Assembly (NCBI RefSeq): GCF_900113575.1
Contig: NZ_FOPV01000009.1
Coordinates: forward strand, 62,001-126,000
Length of the DNA: 64,000 nucleotides
Direction of reading: 5' to 3'
DNA from: Nitrosospira sp. Nsp14
GTDB lineage: Bacteria > Pseudomonadota > Gammaproteobacteria > Burkholderiales > Nitrosomonadaceae
The translations under genes were made by a program, and so were the position numbers. Below are positions 1-9,709 of the stretch, piece after piece. The notes under the pieces are model-generated. The model was not told the origin of the DNA, did not search any database, and saw only the letters and a list, made by a program, of their open reading frames with translations. How positions within the stretch are numbered: the first letter of the stretch is position 1; each line of letters starts with the position of its first letter.

Positions 1-404
1 TGCTCGCGGCTGTCACGGTCCATTCCTCCACCGGCATGGCGCCTCGCCTGGTAGCGCAGATAGAGCGCGTAGTGATCCGGGTGATAATACAAGTCGTGTT
101 GTATAGCCACCAACTTCTGATGGCGTTTCCACGAACGCCGCTGCGTGCGACTGAGCGTCAACTGGTCAGCCACTACCCGCACCGGCATGCAGGCGCAGCA
201 GTTGTCGCAGTGTGGACGATAAGTGAAAGCGCCGCTGCGCCGGAAACCGGCTTGCACCAGTTCGCCATAAACGCCGGTGTCGATAAGGTGGCTGGGTGTA
301 GCTACCTGAGAACGCGCCAATTGCTCCGGCAGGTAACTGCATGGATAAGACGCTGTCGTGTAAAACTGCAGCGCTGAAGAAGGAAGATCATTTAACTTGC
401 TCAT
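1..404 (-). CDS. bpt: Aspartate/glutamate leucyltransferase (Bpt/Ate family), 3' end outside window
   Basis: Translated by hand from the minus strand; the reading frame is open to base 1, giving the first 134 residues of a protein that is usually about 240-250 residues. The N-terminus carries the family pattern: [14 protein letters not shown] near residue 22, then [20 protein letters not shown] with its clustered cysteines, then PVRV and a basic SRTQRR stretch. The enzyme moves leucine from Leu-tRNA to proteins with N-terminal Asp or Glu and so marks them for ClpS/ClpAP. Its ATG overlaps the end of aat by 17 nt, so the two N-degron transferases form one transcription unit. The match to the family N-terminus is strong; only the C-terminus is unseen. 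Confidence 0.9.
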   Translation of the reverse strand, partial: MSKLNDLPSSALQFYTTASYPCSYLPEQLARSQVATPSHLIDTGVYGELVQAGFRRSGAFTYRPHCDNCCACMPVRVVADQLTLSRTQRRSWKRHQKLVAIQHDLYYHPDHYALYLRYQARRHAGGGMDRDSRE

Positions 405-1086
405 GATCAAGACACCATTTTTTGCCTCGTTCAGGATAGTGTACCAATTCTTTTAATTTCTGCCTAAATTCCTTCCGGGAAATTTCGCGCGCACCCAGCG
501 AGGCGAGATGTTCTGTTTTCATCTGGCAGTCGATCATTTCAAATCCCCAGCGCTGCAGTTGTGTTACCAGGTGTACAAACGCAATTTTGGAGGCGTCGGA
601 AACACGGAAAAACATTGATTCGCCGAAAAACATCTTACCCTGCCCGATGCCATACAAACCGCCAACCAGTTCTCCCTCTATCCACGTTTCCATTGAGTGG
701 GCCATGCCCATCTCGTGGAGCTTTTCGTAGGCCGCGATCATCTCCGCGTGAATCCAGGTGCCCGCCTGATCCCCGCGCGGAGCGGCGCAGGCTTCCATCA
801 CCTGTTTGAAAGCGCTGTCAGCGCGTATCTCGTAGTTTCCCCTCTTGAGGGCTTTGCGCAGGGAGCGCGAAATCTTTAGTTCTTGCGGGAACAACACCAT
901 GCGCGGATCGGGGCTCCACCATAAGATGGGCTCGCCTTCATTAAACCACGGGAAAATTCCGCGGCGGTACGCGTCTATTAACCGCGAAGGCGAAAGGTCT
1001 CCGCCGACCGCGAGCAACCCATTCGGCCGCGCGAGCGCGGTCTCCAATGGAGGAAAAGGCGATTCAGGATCCAGCCAGGGAATCAT
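388..1086 (-). CDS. aat: Leucyl/phenylalanyl-tRNA--protein transferase
   Basis: The 232-residue protein starts MIPWLDPES and contains the typical blocks [40 protein letters not shown], and later [19 protein letters not shown] and [18 protein letters not shown]. It transfers Leu or Phe from aminoacyl-tRNA to proteins with N-terminal Lys or Arg (primary N-degron step). Length fits the family. An in-frame TTG lies one codon upstream, but ATG at 1086 is the natural start. The downstream bpt overlaps its 3' end, so both branches of the leucine N-degron pathway are co-transcribed. Confidence 0.95.
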   Translation of the reverse strand: MIPWLDPESPFPPLETALARPNGLLAVGGDLSPSRLIDAYRRGIFPWFNEGEPILWWSPDPRMVLFPQELKISRSLRKALKRGNYEIRADSAFKQVMEACAAPRGDQAGTWIHAEMIAAYEKLHEMGMAHSMETWIEGELVGGLYGIGQGKMFFGESMFFRVSDASKIAFVHLVTQLQRWGFEMIDCQMKTEHLASLGAREISRKEFRQKLKELVHYPERGKKWCLDHEQVK

Positions 1087-1144
1087 CAATACACCGTGAA
1101 ATTGATAAACGTTTTATTTTAAAACGGCTCGCCTAGCGGCGGAA

Positions 1145-1828
1145 CTATGGGAACGGTGTCTGATAATGCGTGGGATCAGGCACCTGGGCCGATTGAAATC
1201 CTGTTTGCCGTATCCGGCATGAATCGCACACGCCGCACGCCCGTCCAGCTTCGTCAGCCTGATAGCAGGACACGGTCAGGCTGTAATCGAGGCCTAGCGA
1301 AGCACCTTGTTTAATTATCTGGGCCTTGGACAGATGCATGAGGGGGGCATGGATATGTATTTTAGCGCCTTCGATTCCGGCTTTGGTGGCGAGGTTCGCC
1401 ATGTTTTCGAATGCCGTTATGTATTCGGGACGGCAATCGGGATAGCCGGAATAATCCACCGCGTTGACCCCGATAAAAATATGACGACTCTCGAGTACTT
1501 CTGCCCAGGCGAGCGCAAGAGACAGCATAATGGTATTTCGGGCAGGCACATAGGTGACCGGTATTCCCGGTTTGATTCCCTCGGCGGGAACAACGCGTGA
1601 TGGATCGGTCAGAGCCGAACCGCCGAAGGCGGAGAGGTCGACTGCAATTACCTTATGATCGCGTGCCCTGACCGACTCCACAAGCTTTGCAGCGGCGGCA
1701 AGTTCTGACACATGGCGCTGGCCGTAATCAATACTTAACGCGAAACATTCATAGCCGCTACTACGGGCAATGGCGAGCGTAGTACCCGAGTCCAGACCCC
1801 CGGACAACAGCACGACGGCCTTAGTCAT
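1145..1828 (-). CDS. queC: 7-cyano-7-deazaguanine synthase QueC
   Basis: QueC converts 7-carboxy-7-deazaguanine to preQ0 with ATP and ammonia in queuosine biosynthesis. The N-terminal PP-loop SGGLDS lies at residues 9-14, followed by a YGQRH motif near residue 36. The C-terminus carries the zinc-binding cysteines (C, then CGVCDSC) seen in the family. The protein is 227 residues with ATG at 1828; a TTG one codon upstream is the less likely start. It follows queE by 30 nt, so the two queuosine enzymes form one unit. Confidence 0.95.
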   Translation of the reverse strand: MTKAVVLLSGGLDSGTTLAIARSSGYECFALSIDYGQRHVSELAAAAKLVESVRARDHKVIAVDLSAFGGSALTDPSRVVPAEGIKPGIPVTYVPARNTIMLSLALAWAEVLESRHIFIGVNAVDYSGYPDCRPEYITAFENMANLATKAGIEGAKIHIHAPLMHLSKAQIIKQGASLGLDYSLTVSCYQADEAGRACGVCDSCRIRQTGFQSAQVPDPTHYQTPFP

Positions 1829-1858
1829 CAACTCCGGGGTAATGGATTCTTCCCATCA

Positions 1859-2596
1859 TCATCGCCCGGGGCCCTCACCCCAGAGCAACTTGTGCAACTG
1901 GACCTGCACCCGTACCGGCAGGCGGTCGCGCAGCACCCATTCAGCCAGCGAAGCCGGGTCAAGGCTGCCATATACCGGTGAAAATAAAATCGGGCAAATC
2001 CGATCGAGCTCGTGCTCGCGCATCACTGCGACGGACCATTCATAGTCGCTTTTATCGCACAGCACAAACTTCACTTCATCATGGGATGTCAGATGGTGGA
2101 GATTGGACCAACGGTTCTTATCCAGCTCGCCCGAACCGGGGGTCTTGATATCCACGATTCTGGATACGCGCAGGTCCAGTTTGGATATATCCATAGCGCC
2201 GCTGGTTTCGAGCGATACCGAATAGCCGGCGTCGCACAATAATTTGAGCAAGGTCGGGCACTCTCTTTGCGCAAGGGGCTCGCCTCCGGTCACGGTGACG
2301 TGACGGACGGCATAGCTCGCGATCTCATCAAGAATGGCGGAAATCGCGATGCGCTGGCCACCATAAAAAGCGTATTCGGTATCGCAATAATGACAGCGCA
2401 ACGGGCAGCCGGTCAGCCGCACAAATATCGTTGGCAGGCCGACGCGGCTGGTTTCCCCCTGCAGGGAAAGGAAAATCTCGCTGATGCGCAAATGGCCGTG
2501 CTCCGGCGACGCATAGGCCGGGTTTACAAGCTCGAATGAAGTTTGGATCATGTCGGGCAATGTGGGTCCACAGCACGAAATGTCAAGTAGAGGCAT
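1859..2596 (-). CDS. queE: 7-carboxy-7-deazaguanine synthase QueE (radical SAM)
   Basis: This is a radical SAM enzyme that contracts 6-carboxytetrahydropterin to 7-carboxy-7-deazaguanine, the substrate of QueC. The SEIFLSLQGETSRVGLPTIF block is followed by CPLRCHYC, a C-x3-C-x2-C cluster for the [4Fe-4S] centre, and VTGGEPL further on. The 245-residue reading has about 35 residues before the conserved start of the fold; a second ATG at 2551 (MIQTSFEL) would give a more usual length, and neither start has a convincing ribosome site. No queD lies in the window. Confidence 0.92.
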   Translation of the reverse strand: MPLLDISCCGPTLPDMIQTSFELVNPAYASPEHGHLRISEIFLSLQGETSRVGLPTIFVRLTGCPLRCHYCDTEYAFYGGQRIAISAILDEIASYAVRHVTVTGGEPLAQRECPTLLKLLCDAGYSVSLETSGAMDISKLDLRVSRIVDIKTPGSGELDKNRWSNLHHLTSHDEVKFVLCDKSDYEWSVAVMREHELDRICPILFSPVYGSLDPASLAEWVLRDRLPVRVQVQLHKLLWGEGPGR

Positions 2597-2653
2597 GTCG
2601 GTATCAGCCCATCGCGTGCACGACCGCGCCTGGCTGGTGAATTCACCAGCACG

Positions 2654-3562
2654 CTACTTCGAGTTGGCAAGCCGACGCTTTGCTTTCTCGGCGGCGTCGC
2701 TTCCAGGATATCTCGCGATAAGGGTTTCGAGAGTTTTTTTTGCGGCGGTTTTTTTACCCATTTCCTGCTGACTGCTGGCAATGTTGAGCATCGCATCCGG
2801 GGCCTTGGCGCTGTCCGGATAACTACTCAACAATTTCTCCTGAGCGGTAATTGCGTTTTTAAAGTCGCGCAGCGCGAAATACGAGTTACCGATCCAGTAT
2901 TGGGCACTCGGCAGATAACTTGAGGCCGGGTAACTTTTGATGAACTTGTTGAAATGAGAAATAGCATCCTTGTATTTGGCCGACTTGAACAGGGCGTAGG
3001 CTGTCTCATACGCCTGCGCCTCGCTGCTGTCAGCTGGCGCGGCGCTTCCATTCGAAACCGGAGCGGAAGAAGAGACCCCAGGAGCTGCTGCGGAAGCCAT
3101 GGCAGTAGTCTCTGCATCCGTGTCCGGCGCGCTGCCGGCATCAACGGATGAATGCATGTCAGCCTCCTTCTCTTTGGGGGCGAGTGCAGAGGAGTGCGAA
3201 CCCATGGTTTCGCCGTGCTGCTCGATGCGCCTTACCCGATCATCCAGGTCAATGTAAAAATCCTTCTGACGCTTCTGCGTCAGCTCACTCTCATTGCCCA
3301 ACACCTCGATCTGGCCCTGTAATTTATTCAGATCCACTCTCAGGTGCTCGATCTGATTATGCAGGTCCAACAGCGGTTGGTTGCTCAGCGCTTCATCGAG
3401 TTTGATAATGCGCGCCTCCAGCGCCTGAACCTGGCTGCGCAGTTCCGTTATCAGGGCCTGCTGCGCCGCGATCTGCTTGCGCGCCTCTTCGTCGTTGAAC
3501 AGGCCCGCGTAAGCTGGGTTACCGCCGATCAGAAGCAACAATAAAAAAGCGCGCAACCGCAT
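2654..3562 (-). CDS. cpoB: Cell division coordinator CpoB (YbgF)
   Basis: A periplasmic protein that links Tol-Pal to peptidoglycan synthesis at the division septum. A signal peptide ends near residue 19 (NPAYA|GLFND). It is followed by a coiled-coil trimerisation region (about residues 25-95, rich in Q, E, L), a low-complexity Ala/Ser/Pro linker (about 110-180) and tetratricopeptide repeats to the C-terminus, with YPASSYLPSAQYWIGNSYF and YPDSAKAPDAMLNIA typical of the family. It starts 2 nt after the pal stop codon and is the last gene of the Tol-Pal locus. Length 302 residues. Confidence 0.93.
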   Translation of the reverse strand: MRLRAFLLLLLIGGNPAYAGLFNDEEARKQIAAQQALITELRSQVQALEARIIKLDEALSNQPLLDLHNQIEHLRVDLNKLQGQIEVLGNESELTQKRQKDFYIDLDDRVRRIEQHGETMGSHSSALAPKEKEADMHSSVDAGSAPDTDAETTAMASAAAPGVSSSAPVSNGSAAPADSSEAQAYETAYALFKSAKYKDAISHFNKFIKSYPASSYLPSAQYWIGNSYFALRDFKNAITAQEKLLSSYPDSAKAPDAMLNIASSQQEMGKKTAAKKTLETLIARYPGSDAAEKAKRRLANSK

Positions 3563-3564
3563 CG

Positions 3565-4080
3565 TTACTCGCCCTGATAGCGGATATCGACGCGGCGGTT
3601 TTCTGCCCAGGAAGCCTCATCGTGACCACTGGCTCGCGGCTTTTCCTCGCCAAGACTGACAGACTCGATCTGGGATTCCTTGGCACCCGACAGCGTCATC
3701 GCATAGCGCACCGCATCGGCCCGTTTTTGTCCCAGTGCCAGGTTGTATTCACGGCTACCACGCTCGTCAGTATTACCTTGCAAAAGAACCCTGGCGTTTG
3801 GATTGCTGCGGAGGTACCCAGCATGGGCGCCGACGAGGGATTTATATTCATCCTTTACCACGAAGCTGTCGAATTCGAAATATACGCTGCGCCGGGAAAG
3901 AATATTATTCGGATCCGTGAGTGGATTGAGAGTCGGCGCAGCTTCCGTGGTCGCTCGAGGCGCTTCCGTCGCGGGTTTCGTTCCCACTGACTTGTCTTCG
4001 ACCTCGGCGTCCGATTTCTTGGTCTGGCTCGCGCATGCCGTTAAAAGACTGATCAATAATACAGCTACAACTTTTTTCAT
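3565..4080 (-). CDS. pal: Peptidoglycan-associated outer-membrane lipoprotein Pal
   Basis: Pal anchors the outer membrane to peptidoglycan and exchanges partners with TolB. The start MKKVVAVLLISLLTAC gives a lipoprotein signal with lipobox LTAC (acylated Cys at residue 16). ATG at 4080 has a good Shine-Dalgarno (AAAGGAAAT), so an upstream in-frame start at 4146 is rejected. The OmpA-like domain carries FEFDSFVVKDEY, GNTDERGSREYNLALGQKRA and NRRVDI, including the peptidoglycan-binding residues. 171 residues. It lies between tolB and cpoB. Confidence 0.95.
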   Translation of the reverse strand: MKKVVAVLLISLLTACASQTKKSDAEVEDKSVGTKPATEAPRATTEAAPTLNPLTDPNNILSRRSVYFEFDSFVVKDEYKSLVGAHAGYLRSNPNARVLLQGNTDERGSREYNLALGQKRADAVRYAMTLSGAKESQIESVSLGEEKPRASGHDEASWAENRRVDIRYQGE

Positions 4081-4115
4081 TTCATTTCCTTTGAGGTTGA
4101 CTAAAAATGCGGATG

Positions 4116-5417
4116 CTAGTTTTGCGGCCTTCGCATGGGTCCCCATGCCGGCTCTCTCATATCTCCAGCTTGCGTTGAAAGCTGTTGTCTTGTTCTGCCA
4201 TCGCTGGATACAGCGGATAATATACCACGGCCTTTTATTTCAGTTGCATAGAGTATGATCCTGCCATTGGGCGCGAAGCTGGGAGACTCGTCAAATCGCG
4301 AATCAGTAAGCAAATGTACCTGGCGTGTCGCCAAATCCTGTATCGCAACATTGAATCCTCCTCCGCCACGGTGGATAAACGTAAAGCTTTTTCCGTCAGG
4401 GCTGTAACGCGGGCTGACGTTATAGCTGCCCTCGAACGTAAGGCGTTCAGCCGACCTGGACGCACTCTCGGCTACCGGCATGCGATAAATCTGAGGACTG
4501 CCTCCGCGGTCAGAGGTAAAAATGATATAACGGCCATCCGGGGAAAAACTTGGCTCGGTATCGATACCGGAACTCTGACTAAGCCGCTGCAATCCCCCGC
4601 CATCGGCATTTATAAGGAAGATCTGCGACCCCCCCATCAGTGATAACACCACCGCAAGCTTGCTGCCATCCGGCGACCAGGCGGGTGCGCTGTTACTGCC
4701 CCGGAAATTGGCCACCGCTTTGCGCGCCCGTGTCGCCAGGGTCTGCACATAAACCACCGGTTTCTTGTTTTCGAACGACACATAGGCCAGCTTGGTACCG
4801 TCTGGAGACCAGGAGGGGGAGATGATCGGCTCAGTGTATTCGATCACCGGCTGGGAGTTATAGCCATCGGCGTCCGCCACCTGCAACGAATATTTCTTGC
4901 CTTGCTTCACGACATAGGCAATGCGCGTGCTGAATACGCCCACATCGCCCGTCAGTTTTTCGTAGATCATATCGGCAATGCGATGCGCGGCGGCGCGCAA
5001 TTGTTCCGCGGGCACGGTTTCCGCATAGCTCGCCAGTTGCTCCTGTTTTGCAACGTCCAGCAACTGGAACCGGATTGCGACCTGGCCGCCTGCCAGGGTT
5101 GTGGTGCTTCCAATCACCAGAGCGCCCGCGCCACGGTTTACCCAATCGGGATAACTCACCTCGACCGGTTCATGCGGCCTGAGACCCGCCGGATCTACCA
5201 GCCTGAACAACCCGCTGCGCTGCAAATCCGCTGCCACCACGGGTGTAATACTCTGGCTGAGTTTTTCTTCGGCGGCGAAGGGAACAATGGCGATCGGAAT
5301 CTGGGTTGCGCCACCACCGAAAATTTCAATATTGAGTGTGGCGTACGCATTCGCGCCCGCCAACCACAGAAAAAGGACAACAGCATAGCTGTAAAATCTG
5401 CACAGGCGAACTTGCAT
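4116..5417 (-). CDS. tolB: Tol-Pal translocation protein TolB
   Basis: This is a periplasmic beta-propeller that binds Pal and the TolA C-terminus. A signal peptide (MQVRLCRFYSYAVV..., cleaved after AYA) precedes the N-terminal domain. Repeated propeller blades each show a variant of SWSPDGTKLAYVS, AWSPDGSKLAVV, SFSPDGRYIIFTSDRGG or RYSPDGKSFTFIHR. I prefer ATG at 5417, which begins a clean signal peptide and follows a GAAGG site. An ATG at 5468 overlapping the tolA stop (ATGA) would add 17 residues and is possible. 433 residues. Confidence 0.94.
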   Translation of the reverse strand: MQVRLCRFYSYAVVLFLWLAGANAYATLNIEIFGGGATQIPIAIVPFAAEEKLSQSITPVVAADLQRSGLFRLVDPAGLRPHEPVEVSYPDWVNRGAGALVIGSTTTLAGGQVAIRFQLLDVAKQEQLASYAETVPAEQLRAAAHRIADMIYEKLTGDVGVFSTRIAYVVKQGKKYSLQVADADGYNSQPVIEYTEPIISPSWSPDGTKLAYVSFENKKPVVYVQTLATRARKAVANFRGSNSAPAWSPDGSKLAVVLSLMGGSQIFLINADGGGLQRLSQSSGIDTEPSFSPDGRYIIFTSDRGGSPQIYRMPVAESASRSAERLTFEGSYNVSPRYSPDGKSFTFIHRGGGGFNVAIQDLATRQVHLLTDSRFDESPSFAPNGRIILYATEIKGRGILSAVSSDGRTRQQLSTQAGDMREPAWGPMRRPQN

Positions 5418-5464
5418 GGGTATGGCCTTCAGGGGAATTCGCGGGAAGACGTAAATTATACCAG

Positions 5465-6340
5465 TCATTCTTGGTAATGCACCTTGACGTTCAAATTGCG
5501 GAATTTCAAGAACAGCGCGGGATCGGAAGGCAGCGGAAGCGGCTTGGACATAAAGATGCCGCGCTCCACGGCGCTATCGAAAGCGGGGTATCCACTCGTC
5601 CTGCGCATCTTCACCTCAAGGATATCCCCTCCGGGAAGCAGCGTAACGTCGAATTCCACAGCTGGATTTCCTGGGAGATCGGGCGGCATGACAATGTTCC
5701 TTCTGATCTTGGCCATGATCTTCGCCTTGTACTCGGCCATCTCATCCGCCAAACGGGATTGTGCCGCCGCCAGTTGCTGCCGCTTGTCATTTGCTTCCTG
5801 CTCCCGTTGAAGCTGCTCCACCTCGGCGGCGATTCTCGCTTTCTGCTCTTTCTCCTTCTGCTCTTTGTCCTTCAGCTCTTTCTCTTTCCGCTCCTTTTCC
5901 TTCTGCTCTTTCGCCTTCGATTCCCTCTCCGCCTGCTCCTTTAGTTCCTTTTCTTTCTTCGGCGGCTGCTTCTGCTCCACCGGCTTCTTTTCCGGCTTGG
6001 GTTTTTCGATTTTTTCCTTGAGAACAATATCGGGCTTCGCCGGGGGCGGAACCTCCGGCTCGGGTGGCAACGGCTTTGCCTCAGGAGGTGGAGGTGGAGG
6101 AGGCGGAGGCGGTGCGGGTGCCGGGGGCGCTGCTTTAGCCGCGGGCTGAACCGGCGGCGGGGGGGGCGGCAAGCTGCTCCACAAGTCCACGGTCATGCTT
6201 TCGGGAGGAGATGTTTTCCAGTTGAGGCCGAAAATCATAAACGCAAAGAAAACGATATGTACCACCACCGCCAGCACGCCCGCTCGCAACCGTCCCGGTT
6301 CAAGTTGCACCGAATTGCGCAATGCTATGCCGCCTGTCAC
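5465..6340 (-). CDS. tolA: Inner-membrane spanning protein TolA
   Basis: TolA couples the proton motive force used by TolQR to the outer membrane. One transmembrane helix lies near residues 19-40. It is followed by a proline-rich stretch (about 58-110), a long Lys/Glu-rich helix (about 110-185, repeats of KEKE and KEQKEKE) that would span the periplasm, and a compact C-terminal domain with IRRNIVMPPDLPGNPAVEF and a TonB-like end. It starts with GTG, 10 nt after tolR, with no ATG in frame. 291 residues, shorter than in E. coli. Confidence 0.93.
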   Translation of the reverse strand: MTGGIALRNSVQLEPGRLRAGVLAVVVHIVFFAFMIFGLNWKTSPPESMTVDLWSSLPPPPPPVQPAAKAAPPAPAPPPPPPPPPPEAKPLPPEPEVPPPAKPDIVLKEKIEKPKPEKKPVEQKQPPKKEKELKEQAERESKAKEQKEKERKEKELKDKEQKEKEQKARIAAEVEQLQREQEANDKRQQLAAAQSRLADEMAEYKAKIMAKIRRNIVMPPDLPGNPAVEFDVTLLPGGDILEVKMRRTSGYPAFDSAVERGIFMSKPLPLPSDPALFLKFRNLNVKVHYQE

Positions 6341-6350
6341 GTCGCACCGT

Positions 6351-6767
6351 TCATTTGGGTCTGGCCAGCAGCCCCACCTTCTTCACCTGCTGCTGTTGCA
6401 GAATATCCATTACATTTATCACTTCTTCGTAGCGGACGCTCTTATCGCCCGCAATTACCACCGGTTGTTCGGTGTTTACGGCCTGCTTCCGTTTGATTGC
6501 TTCGACAAGTTCGTCCCGGCTGATTTTCCGTTCGCCGCCGGCCACGGAACGGTCGTGCAGCCTGAGGCTGCCATCCGCCTTGACGATCACCTCGAGCGGC
6601 GCTACGGGCGGCGCCAGAGATTTGCCGATCTCGGGCAACTCGATCTGGCCGGGCGTGATCAGAGGGGCGGTAATCATGAAAATCACCAGCAGCACGAGCA
6701 TTACGTCAATGTATGGAACGACGTTTATCTCATTCATCAGGCGGCGTCGGCTGCGGCGCTCAGTCAC
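6351..6767 (-). CDS. tolR: Tol-Pal proton channel subunit TolR
   Basis: This is an ExbD/TolR-type subunit of the TolQR proton channel. The N-terminus is basic, then MNEINVVPYIDVMLVLLVIF gives the single membrane helix with the conserved proton-path aspartate. The periplasmic part has the LPEIG and VVIAGDKSVRYEEVINVMD blocks of the family. The start is GTG at 6767; an internal ATG ten codons later would remove only the basic leader. 138 residues. It lies 31 nt after tolQ. Confidence 0.94.
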   Translation of the reverse strand: MTERRSRRRLMNEINVVPYIDVMLVLLVIFMITAPLITPGQIELPEIGKSLAPPVAPLEVIVKADGSLRLHDRSVAGGERKISRDELVEAIKRKQAVNTEQPVVIAGDKSVRYEEVINVMDILQQQQVKKVGLLARPK

Positions 6768-6798
6768 GATAACCGCCCTACGAAGTAATACTCATCCC

Positions 6799-7485
6799 TC
6801 ATCCGGAAGCCTGCCGCTGCAATACGTTGGACAATTCTTCCATGAAACTCTCAAAGCGGGTTGCGAGACGATCGATGTGGCTTGCGTAACGGTTATAGGC
6901 GATCACCGCGGGGATGGCGGCAAATAGTCCCATGGCGGTCGCGATCAGCGCCTCGGCGATGCCCGGTGCGACATGAGCGATGGTAGCCTGGGAAACGTTG
7001 GACAATCCGCGGAAAGAGTTCATGATGCCCCAGACCGTGCCAAACAGTCCCACGTAGGGACTCACCGAACCAACTGTTGCCAGAAAGGAGAGATGGGACT
7101 CCAGGTTGTCCATTTCGCGCTGGTAAGTCGCCCGCATTGCCCGGCGCGTGCCGTCCATGACTACGCTGATATCCATGCCAGGTTGCCGCTTGTGCTTGAT
7201 GAATTCGCGGAAGCCTGCCTCGAAAATCCGCTCCATACTCCCCGCAGTATGACGCGACGCCGCGGCGCTTTGAAAAAGCGTGTTGAGGTCCGGGCCTTTC
7301 CAAAAGACATTCTCGAATTCGTCGCTCTGCTGCATCGCCTGACGGATCGCAAACAGCTTGCGAAAGATGTACCACCACGACAGAAAGGAAGTCAGCAGCA
7401 GCAACGCCATGACCAGTTGGACCGGCAGACTGGCGCTGCCGATGAGATGAAACATGGACATGTCCTGCGTAACCGCTGGGCTCAT
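6799..7485 (-). CDS. tolQ: Tol-Pal proton channel subunit TolQ
   Basis: An ExbB/TolQ homolog of 228 residues with three membrane helices: SLPVQLVMALLLLTSF near residues 18-35, then the pair around residues 135-195. The region with VGSVSPYVGLFGTVWGIMNS and VAPGIAEALIATAMGLFAAI is the family signature. The ATG at 7485 overlaps the ybgC stop (ATGA), which fixes the start. A much longer in-frame extension reads through ybgC in another frame and is not credible. It powers the Tol complex with TolR. Confidence 0.95.
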   Translation of the reverse strand: MSPAVTQDMSMFHLIGSASLPVQLVMALLLLTSFLSWWYIFRKLFAIRQAMQQSDEFENVFWKGPDLNTLFQSAAASRHTAGSMERIFEAGFREFIKHKRQPGMDISVVMDGTRRAMRATYQREMDNLESHLSFLATVGSVSPYVGLFGTVWGIMNSFRGLSNVSQATIAHVAPGIAEALIATAMGLFAAIPAVIAYNRYASHIDRLATRFESFMEELSNVLQRQASG

Positions 7486-7904
7486 GACCGAGCTCCCAGT
7501 TTTTGGCGCAACGGCGCCGGCACGCTCACCGGCCGGAGGCTCTCGGCTCCCACGCAAACCGCTTGCACCGTCGCGTTGGCCAGCAGAGTTGTCCCGCGCA
7601 GCACATGCTGCGAGATAGTAATGCGGCTTCTGCCCAACTCCGCCGCCTGTGCAGTGATGTGCAGCAAATCGTCCAGCAACGCCGGTTTGAAATATTCGAT
7701 ACTGAGGGAGCGAACCATGAAAACCACCTTGTGAACCTGAACCAATGAATGAATATCGAAGCCTAGCTCCCGCAGCCATTCGTAACGGGCACGCTCCATG
7801 AAATTGAGATAAGTGGAATGATAAACCACTCCGCCAGCATCGGTATCCTGATAATAAACGCGCAACGGCAGAGTAAAAATCGGATAAGTCGGGGAATTAT
7901 CCAT
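7482..7904 (-). CDS. ybgC: Tol-Pal-associated acyl-CoA thioesterase YbgC
   Basis: This is a cytoplasmic hotdog-fold thioesterase, the usual first gene of tol operons. LPLRVYYQDTDAGGVVYHSTYLNFMERARYEWL holds the catalytic aspartate of the 4HBT family (Y-x-D-T-D-x-G-x-V-x-H-x2-Y). 140 residues. Its stop overlaps the tolQ start by 4 nt, so the two are translationally coupled. The ATG at 7904 lies 61 nt from the end of ruvB, where a tol promoter may lie; I could not identify one with confidence. Confidence 0.93.
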   Translation of the reverse strand: MDNSPTYPIFTLPLRVYYQDTDAGGVVYHSTYLNFMERARYEWLRELGFDIHSLVQVHKVVFMVRSLSIEYFKPALLDDLLHITAQAAELGRSRITISQHVLRGTTLLANATVQAVCVGAESLRPVSVPAPLRQKLGARS

Positions 7905-7965
7905 CTATCTCAGGTATTGAACTTCTCGCGCACTTGCCCGCGAAAACCACGCACAATTTTTCGGG

Positions 7966-9009
7966 CTACTGACTATCATCCCACAACTCTCCACTCAACC
8001 CGTTTTTCGGCAGCGCGATACCAAAGTGCTGATAAGCGATCATGGTCGCCATGCGGCCGCGCGGCGTACGTTTCATGTAGCCCTGCTGGATCAGGTAGGG
8101 TTCCAGCACGTCCTCGATGGTGCCCCGCTCTTCGCTAATCGCGGCGGCAAGGTTGTCCACCCCAACCGGACCTCCCCCGAATTTTTCCATCACCGCCAGG
8201 AGCAGCTTTCTATCCATCACGTCCAGGCCAATGGAATCCACATCCAGCATGAGTAATGCCGCGTCCGCCACCTGCCGGGTAATGCCGCCGTCAGCCCTGA
8301 CCTGGGCGAAATCGCGCACGCGCCGCAGCAGTCGATTAACAATGCGCGGCGTGCCGCGCGAACGGCGGGCGATTTCCACGGCCCCATCGATTGAGATTTC
8401 CGCACTTAACAACGCGGCCGATCGCACTACGATCTTGGTCAGCTCTTCAGCCGTATAAAATTCAAGGCGTGAGATGATGCCAAAACGGTCGCGCAAGGGA
8501 TTGGTAAGCATGCCCGCGCGGGTAGTGGCCCCGACCAGGGTGAACGGCGGCAGATCGAGCTTGACCGAACGCGCGGCCGGCCCTTCACCAATCATGATAT
8601 CGAGCTGGTAATCCTCCAGCGCTGGATAAAGAATTTCCTCCACCACCGGAGAGAGACGGTGAATTTCGTCTATGAACAGCACGTCATTAGGTTCGAGATT
8701 AGTCAGCAATGCCGCCAGATCTCCCGGGCGCTCCAGCACTGGACCAGAAGTATGGCGCAGGCTTACGCCCATTTCCCGCGCAATGATGTGGGCAAGGGTA
8801 GTCTTGCCTAACCCGGGCGGACCAAACAGCAACACGTGGTCAAGCGCTTCCTGACGGCGCCGCGCCGCCTCGATGAAAATCTGCAACTGTCCGCGGATTT
8901 TTTCCTGACCGATGTATTCGGCCAAATGCTTGGGACGCAGCGCCCGCTCGAGTTCCTCTTCCCTCTGGGAAACGGGCGCGGAGGCGATGAGCCGATCTGT
9001 TTCAATCAT
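7966..9009 (-). CDS. ruvB: Holliday junction branch-migration ATPase RuvB
   Basis: RuvB is the AAA+ motor that drives Holliday-junction branch migration with RuvA. The N-terminal [18 protein letters not shown] block, the Walker [17 protein letters not shown] (near residue 63), the Walker B DEIH, the GATTRAGML sensor I region and the C-terminal winged helix ([17 protein letters not shown]) are all intact. 347 residues, the family's usual size. It lies 106 nt after ruvA in a ruvC-ruvA-ruvB unit. Confidence 0.96.
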   Translation of the reverse strand: MIETDRLIASAPVSQREEELERALRPKHLAEYIGQEKIRGQLQIFIEAARRRQEALDHVLLFGPPGLGKTTLAHIIAREMGVSLRHTSGPVLERPGDLAALLTNLEPNDVLFIDEIHRLSPVVEEILYPALEDYQLDIMIGEGPAARSVKLDLPPFTLVGATTRAGMLTNPLRDRFGIISRLEFYTAEELTKIVVRSAALLSAEISIDGAVEIARRSRGTPRIVNRLLRRVRDFAQVRADGGITRQVADAALLMLDVDSIGLDVMDRKLLLAVMEKFGGGPVGVDNLAAAISEERGTIEDVLEPYLIQQGYMKRTPRGRMATMIAYQHFGIALPKNGLSGELWDDSQ

Positions 9010-9115
9010 TCAGTGCATACCCGATGCGCACGCCGCCGGATATTCCTGATAACGGAAATGTTAAGTCGAGCGAGCCGCCGATACCGGCGTGGCTACTATT
9101 GCGCATCTTCGGGTG

Positions 9116-9709
9116 CTACTTTTCTTTAGATAGGATTTTCAACGCCTGCCGTATACCGTCGGCCACATTAAGGTCCACGGGTAACTGCCTGATGGCCCAA
9201 CTGGCCTCGCGGTCATTATACCCCAGAGACAACAGGGCATTAAGCACGTCGCTGCCGCTGCTTGCCACACGCACCCCTCCTGCCGCCTCTGATGCGCCGT
9301 TCGCGCCGGTGCCGAGCTTGTCGCGTAACTCCAGCAATAGACGTTCCGCGGTTTTTTTTCCGACGCCCGGGATTTTGGTCAACCGCCCGCTATCCTGCGC
9401 CGCCACTGCCTGATGCAGGTCGGCCACGCTCAAGCCGGACAGCAGTGCAAGGGCGGTTCTGGCTCCAACGCCCGAGATTTTCACCAGCTGGCGAAATACC
9501 GATCGCTCCGCTTCCGTGGCGAAGCCGAAAAGCAGATGCACATCTTCGCGCACGACAAGATGGGTGTGAAGCACGATTTCGGTCCCGATGGCGGGCAGGT
9601 TATAGAATGTACTCATTGGCACGTCGATCTCATAGCCGACTCCGCGCACGTCCACGAGCACCAATGGCGGAATTTTCTCCAATAGCAAACCCGTTATTCT
9701 GCCGATCAT
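9116..9709 (-). CDS. ruvA: Holliday junction DNA helicase subunit RuvA
   Basis: RuvA binds four-way junctions and loads RuvB. The protein starts [12 protein letters not shown] and has the OB-fold N-terminus ([12 protein letters not shown]), two helix-hairpin-helix motifs ([19 protein letters not shown] and [19 protein letters not shown]), and the C-terminal RuvB-binding domain after an Ala/Gly-rich linker. The ATG at 9709 overlaps the ruvC stop as ATGA, which supports this start over an in-frame one 25 codons upstream. 197 residues. Confidence 0.95.
   Translation of the reverse strand: MIGRITGLLLEKIPPLVLVDVRGVGYEIDVPMSTFYNLPAIGTEIVLHTHLVVREDVHLLFGFATEAERSVFRQLVKISGVGARTALALLSGLSVADLHQAVAAQDSGRLTKIPGVGKKTAERLLLELRDKLGTGANGASEAAGGVRVASSGSDVLNALLSLGYNDREASWAIRQLPVDLNVADGIRQALKILSKEK

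Noticed and set aside
36-377. Plus-strand ORF of 113 codons at the left edge
   Set aside because: It is the shadow of bpt, whose minus-strand protein carries the family motifs.
7486-7779. N-terminal extension of tolQ through ybgC
   Set aside because: The extra residues have no TolQ similarity and overlap ybgC in another frame; the ATG at 7485 overlapping the ybgC stop is the real start.
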